Part shown: positions 6,429 to 8,460 of the stretch, piece by piece
Numbering within the stretch: the stretch's first letter is position 1
Layout of the letters: the number at the start of each line of letters is the position of its first letter
DNA from: RGIG8597 sp050872545
GTDB lineage: Bacteria > Spirochaetota > GWE2-31-10
Length of the DNA stretch: 8,460 nt
NCBI GenBank assembly: GCA_050872545.1
Contig: JBNMHA010000101.1
Span: 1 to 8,460 of the forward strand
Reading direction: 5' to 3'
Translations under genes and position numbers: made by a program
Notes under the pieces: generated by a model
What the model saw: only the letters and a program-made list of their open reading frames with translations
What the model was told of the DNA's origin: nothing
Databases searched by the model: none

Positions 6429-6968
6429 TTATTCAGTTACCTCATTGCCGTTTTCATCGACAATAATCAGCTTTTCTTCTGAAAAGCCGCCGGAAGCAAA
6501 ACACATAGGATCTGTAGTTCGTATATATCCAGATTTTGCATTAACCGGTACTTTAAAATCTATTGCTATAACATCTACCAAATCATAATAAAATCCTTGA
6601 ATTGAAATATATTCTGTTACATCAATGTGAGGTGCAGTATTATTTCGTTCTGAAATAATATCAGTTATAGTTCCTACAATACCAGATTCATCATAAAAGT
6701 CATAAAATGTACCTTTACCTACATATTTTATCTTTCCATCGTCAGTAATTTCAAAATCTTTGTCATAATCCAAGTTTTTAAAACTTTTAGATTTTTCCTC
6801 TATTATAATCATATTTATGGTATCGCCGATTTTTGCTTTCTTAGGAGAAAACTGTACGGACAAAATATGTGGAGGCTTACTACCTTGTTTATAAGGGTAT
6901 TCACACGGATTGCCGTCACAAGAAATAAAAACCAGCAGCACGAAAAATAAATAAATAATTCGTTTCAT
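6429..6968 (-). CDS. Array lipoprotein, IPT/TIG-like
   Basis: This 179-aa predicted lipoprotein has the common signal peptide (Cys17 in FISC, then DGNPC). It shares FSPKKAKIGDT (40-50), LDYDKDFEITDDGKIKYVG (66-84), VTEYISIQG (117-125), KVPVNAKSGYI (139-149) and the C-terminal SEEKLIIVDENGNEVTE. The most variable stretches are just after the lipobox (about 23-36) and about 85-115. It is the next-closest relative of the gene at 5815-6375, with the same TTDPM segment near the end. AAGGAG with a further A (6973-6979) lies 4-5 bp before the ATG at 6968; an in-frame GTG at 7013 falls inside the spacer hairpin and is rejected. It is probably co-transcribed with its neighbours. The fold assignment is inference and the function is unknown. 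Confidence 0.87.
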   Translation of the reverse strand: MKRIIYLFFVLLVFISCDGNPCEYPYKQGSKPPHILSVQFSPKKAKIGDTINMIIIEEKSKSFKNLDYDKDFEITDDGKIKYVGKGTFYDFYDESGIVGTITDIISERNNTAPHIDVTEYISIQGFYYDLVDVIAIDFKVPVNAKSGYIRTTDPMCFASGGFSEEKLIIVDENGNEVTE

Positions 6969-7021
6969 AAAGTCTCCTTGTAAAATAAGCACAGCACGAT
7001 TATCGCACTGCACCTGATAAA
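6969..7021 (-). repeat. Array spacer with hairpin, copy 3
   Basis: This 53-bp spacer follows the unrelated lipoprotein gene yet matches the others. The hairpin arms on the plus strand are GCACAG (6989-6994) and CTGCAC (7008-7013). In the sense RNA the two substitutions become U-G and G-U wobbles. The ribosome site is AAGGAG at 6974-6979. Confidence 0.8.
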
Positions 7022-7483
7022 TTATTCTGTTATCTTGAAATCTGCGATTACAGTAGAACCTGCCCCCATAACTTGATTTTCGTTATATAACTCATAGTGA
7101 ATATAAGTCGGAATGTGATTAGTTTTGTCATATTCAATTTCTATATCAATTATTTGATTATCACAGGGATTTAAAGTCGCTTGGTTGCATTCTTTATAAG
7201 TATTTTCAATATCCTCATAAATTGATTCTATTGTCATATACGAACTGTAAGTATATTCCTTGTTATCAAAAGTATTAATCATTTGATATTTTCCGTCAGA
7301 ATATTGCACTAAGATTTTTTCAGCTGTACTATTAAGATGATATGTGTATTCAAATGCTTGTGGTTTCGATGTTTCCCAAGCTTTTCGCTCTTGTTTAAAT
7401 GTGTCATAATCAAATTTCATTTCTACGGTACAACATGATGATAAGATTAAAATAAGTAATAAAAACAAATTATATTTTTTCAT
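7022..7483 (-). CDS. Small lipoprotein, possibly DUF6174-like, embedded in the array
   Basis: This 153-aa predicted lipoprotein has a signal peptide of its own (MKKYNLFLLLILILSSC, lipobox LSSC, Cys17) that is unlike the array leader. The mature protein has no SPKxAKxGDT or EEKLII motif. The order FDYDTFKQERKAWETSKPQ, FEYTYHL, ILVQYSDGKYQ, SIYEDIENTY, then IEIEYDKTNHIPTYIHYE resembles DUF6174-type lipoproteins (Trp near a Y-x-Y-x-L strand, a central helix, a final YD..GxPT strand). I hold that assignment loosely. It ends in ITE, like the array genes, because the shared DNA reaches to its stop. The ribosome site is a weaker AAGAAGG (7488-7494), 4 bp before the ATG. It lies between array paralogues and is flanked by the same spacers. 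Confidence 0.8.
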   Translation of the reverse strand: MKKYNLFLLLILILSSCCTVEMKFDYDTFKQERKAWETSKPQAFEYTYHLNSTAEKILVQYSDGKYQMINTFDNKEYTYSSYMTIESIYEDIENTYKECNQATLNPCDNQIIDIEIEYDKTNHIPTYIHYELYNENQVMGAGSTVIADFKITE

Positions 7484-7534
7484 AAAACCTTCTTGTAAAA
7501 TAAGCGCAGCACAACATTTACCGCACCCTATAAA
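7484..7534 (-). repeat. Array spacer, copy 4 (degenerate hairpin)
   Basis: This 51-bp spacer keeps the GCGCAG arm (7504-7509) and the TAAATTATTCTGTTAT tail of the others, but its second arm has become CCGCACCC, so the outer stem is lost. The ribosome site is also altered to AAGAAGG. It is the most decayed copy and precedes the unrelated gene. Confidence 0.7.
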
Positions 7535-8104
7535 TTATTCTGTTATTTCTTTGCCGTTTTCATCGATAATGATTAGCTTTTCTTCTGAAAAACCGGAATC
7601 ATACGTATTACCTACATTAATCTGAAAGAAGCTGCTTTTTGCTCCATTCGGAATAATGCAACGCAGTTCAACAATAATTTCTTTTGTTGTATCTCCGTTT
7701 ACTTTAAAGTACGTATACTTATTAGGATTTATAACATTCTTAAAAGTCGATTCATCTAAACCTTCCAGATATATAATTTCTTTTTCACCATTTTTGGTTG
7801 TATTAAAAATAGGCTTTATATTTTCAGGAATGTTTAAGTTTAATCCCACAATATTATTTCCCAATTCTGTAATTTGAAAATTGTCGTTTAGATTAGCGTT
7901 GTTCCAAGCTTTCGATTGATCGTCACCGATAATGTTACTAACCGTAAAAGTTATAGTAAGTTCATCTTCACATTTTAGTTTCTTAGGAGAAAATTTTAAA
8001 TTAGTAACATGTGGCGGAGTCCAACTTTCACCAGTGTCATCTTCTTTTACGTCACAAGAAATAAAAACTAGCAGCACGAAAAATAAATAAATAATTCGTT
8101 TCAT
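7535..8104 (-). CDS. Array lipoprotein, divergent paralogue
   Basis: This 189-aa predicted lipoprotein has the identical 17-residue signal peptide and lipobox (FISC), but the following DGNPC is replaced by DVKED. The mature part is the most diverged in the array: FSPKKLKCEDELTITF (38-53) stands where others have FSPKKAKxGDT, NDNFQITE (73-80) where they have DKDFEIT, and IPNGAKSS (151-158) where they have VPxNAKSG. The end, GFSEEKLIIIDENGKEITE, is again nearly invariant. The pattern is constant ends around a rapidly changing core with the same secondary-structure layout, consistent with an IPT/TIG-like fold. AAGGAGG (8108-8114) lies only 3 bp before the ATG. Here the upstream GTG in the hairpin is out of frame, supporting the ATG start in all copies. 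Function unknown. Confidence 0.86.
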   Translation of the reverse strand: MKRIIYLFFVLLVFISCDVKEDDTGESWTPPHVTNLKFSPKKLKCEDELTITFTVSNIIGDDQSKAWNNANLNDNFQITELGNNIVGLNLNIPENIKPIFNTTKNGEKEIIYLEGLDESTFKNVINPNKYTYFKVNGDTTKEIIVELRCIIPNGAKSSFFQINVGNTYDSGFSEEKLIIIDENGKEITE

Positions 8105-8159
8105 AAGCCTCCTTGTAAAATAAGCGCAGCACAGTATTTACCGCACTGCACCTGATAAA
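8105..8159 (-). repeat. Array spacer with hairpin, copy 5
   Basis: This 55-bp spacer has plus-strand arms GCGCAG (8124-8129) and CTGCAC (8146-8151) around a loop 3 nt longer than in copies 1-3. The outer stem is kept in the sense RNA with one U-G wobble. The ribosome site is AAGGAGG (8108-8114). Confidence 0.8.
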
Positions 8160-8460
8160 TTATTCTGTTATCTCATTGCCGTTTTCATCGACAATGATTA
8201 ACTTTTCATCGGAATATCCTCCTCGTGCAAATCCCATTGGGTCAGTTGTCCATATATACCCGGATTTTGCATTAGCCGGTACTATAAATTCCACTAATAC
8301 AACATCTCGCCGTTCATCTTCAGAATTAACTAATCCTTGAATTGAAACATATTCTGTTACTTTTACATAGGAAGCATTATCATCTTGTTTTGAACAAATT
8401 TTAGTTATATTTCCTCTCATCCGTGATTCATCATCAGGAAAATTAGAGTTTATGTCCTTA
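8160..8460 (-). CDS. Array lipoprotein, IPT/TIG-like, 5' end outside the window
   Basis: Only the last 99 codons plus the stop are present; the frame runs off the right edge (first full codon at 8459-8457, reading KDINSNFPDDESRM). The ATG at 8420 aligns to Met101 of the gene at 5815-6375 and is internal, not a start. The visible part has VTEYVSIQG, VPANAKSGYIWTTDPMGF and DEKLIIVDENGNEITE. By analogy the missing N-terminus should carry the array lipobox leader, about 86 codons further upstream. The DNA aligns without gaps to 5815-6115 with about 11 differences in 296 bases compared by eye. Several of these are protein changes (for example R to K, S to C, V to R), so the copy is not silent-only diverged. 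It is the first gene of the array seen here; the promoter must lie beyond. Confidence 0.88.
   Translation of the reverse strand, partial: KDINSNFPDDESRMRGNITKICSKQDDNASYVKVTEYVSIQGLVNSEDERRDVVLVEFIVPANAKSGYIWTTDPMGFARGGYSDEKLIIVDENGNEITE

Larger units (their letters stand above)
5195..8460 (-). repeat. Tandem array of paralogous lipoprotein genes with constant ends
   Basis: Six same-strand genes are separated by 51-55 bp spacers. Five encode a shared signal peptide (MKRIIYLFFVLL.FISC, not yet visible in the truncated rightmost copy) and a shared C-terminus (EEKLIIVDENGNEVTE-like). DNA covering the last codons of one gene, the spacer and the signal peptide of the next is nearly identical at about 5700-5870, 6315-6485 and 8055-8220, and partly so at about 6907-7021 and 7484-7590. 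Gene cores are much more divergent. The array continues beyond the right edge. Confidence 0.85.

Noticed and set aside
5762..8159. Chromosomal integron cassette array (Treponema denticola is known to carry one)
   Set aside because: Spacers of constant size with palindromes looked attC-like, but I see no RYYYAAC/GTTRRRY core pairs in them, the genes are mostly paralogues, and the shared DNA extends into coding ends. No integrase is present in the window.
5195..8460. CRISPR or other short-spaced repeat array
   Set aside because: Repeat units are about 500-600 bp apart and lie between intact genes; there are no short regular repeats with unique spacers and no cas genes.

Overview
The window is AT-rich bacterial DNA. 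It most likely comes from a spirochaete, probably a host-associated Treponema. This is inferred from the density of small lipoproteins with relaxed spirochaete-style lipoboxes (FISC, IFAC, LSSC), a stand-alone PspC protein, low GC, and dispersed GGGACAGACC palindromes. No marker gene settles the taxonomy.

Layout, left to right. (1) 97-936, plus strand: a metallo-beta-lactamase-fold hydrolase with an intact HSHADH metal site. (2) 937-1082: a convergent intergenic gap with one REP-like palindrome and a 17-bp tandem duplication. (3) 1083-3984, minus strand: a two-gene unit, with a large lipoprotein (FN3 domain plus right-handed parallel beta-helix) transcribed first and a 74-aa PspC protein 22 bp downstream. 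(4) 3985-4565: about 580 bp without genes. It holds a possible promoter for the beta-helix gene, a 294-bp MITE-like composite bounded by 15-bp perfect inverted repeats, a separate REP-like hairpin, and an elaborate hairpin ending in a T-run that should terminate transcription from the right. (5) 4566-5102, minus strand: an unrecognised four-helix membrane protein. (6) 5195 to the right edge, minus strand: a tandem array of six small lipoprotein genes.

Five of the six array genes are paralogues. They share a near-identical signal peptide, a conserved C-terminus (EEKLIIVDENGNEVTE-like) and spacers of 51-55 bp, but their middles are strongly divergent. Their layout (FSPKxAKxGDT near the start, VPxNAKSGYI near the end) suggests a single IPT/TIG-like immunoglobulin fold. 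The sixth (7022-7483) is an unrelated, possibly DUF6174-like lipoprotein that uses the same spacers, as if it were exchanged into a cassette slot. The array reads as one operon from a promoter beyond the right edge, possibly through the membrane protein to the hairpin at 4477-4558.

The most interesting feature is this array: constant ends, variable cores, an embedded foreign gene, two non-adjacent copies about 96% identical, and a spacer hairpin whose changes keep pairing only in the sense RNA. No function can be assigned from sequence alone.
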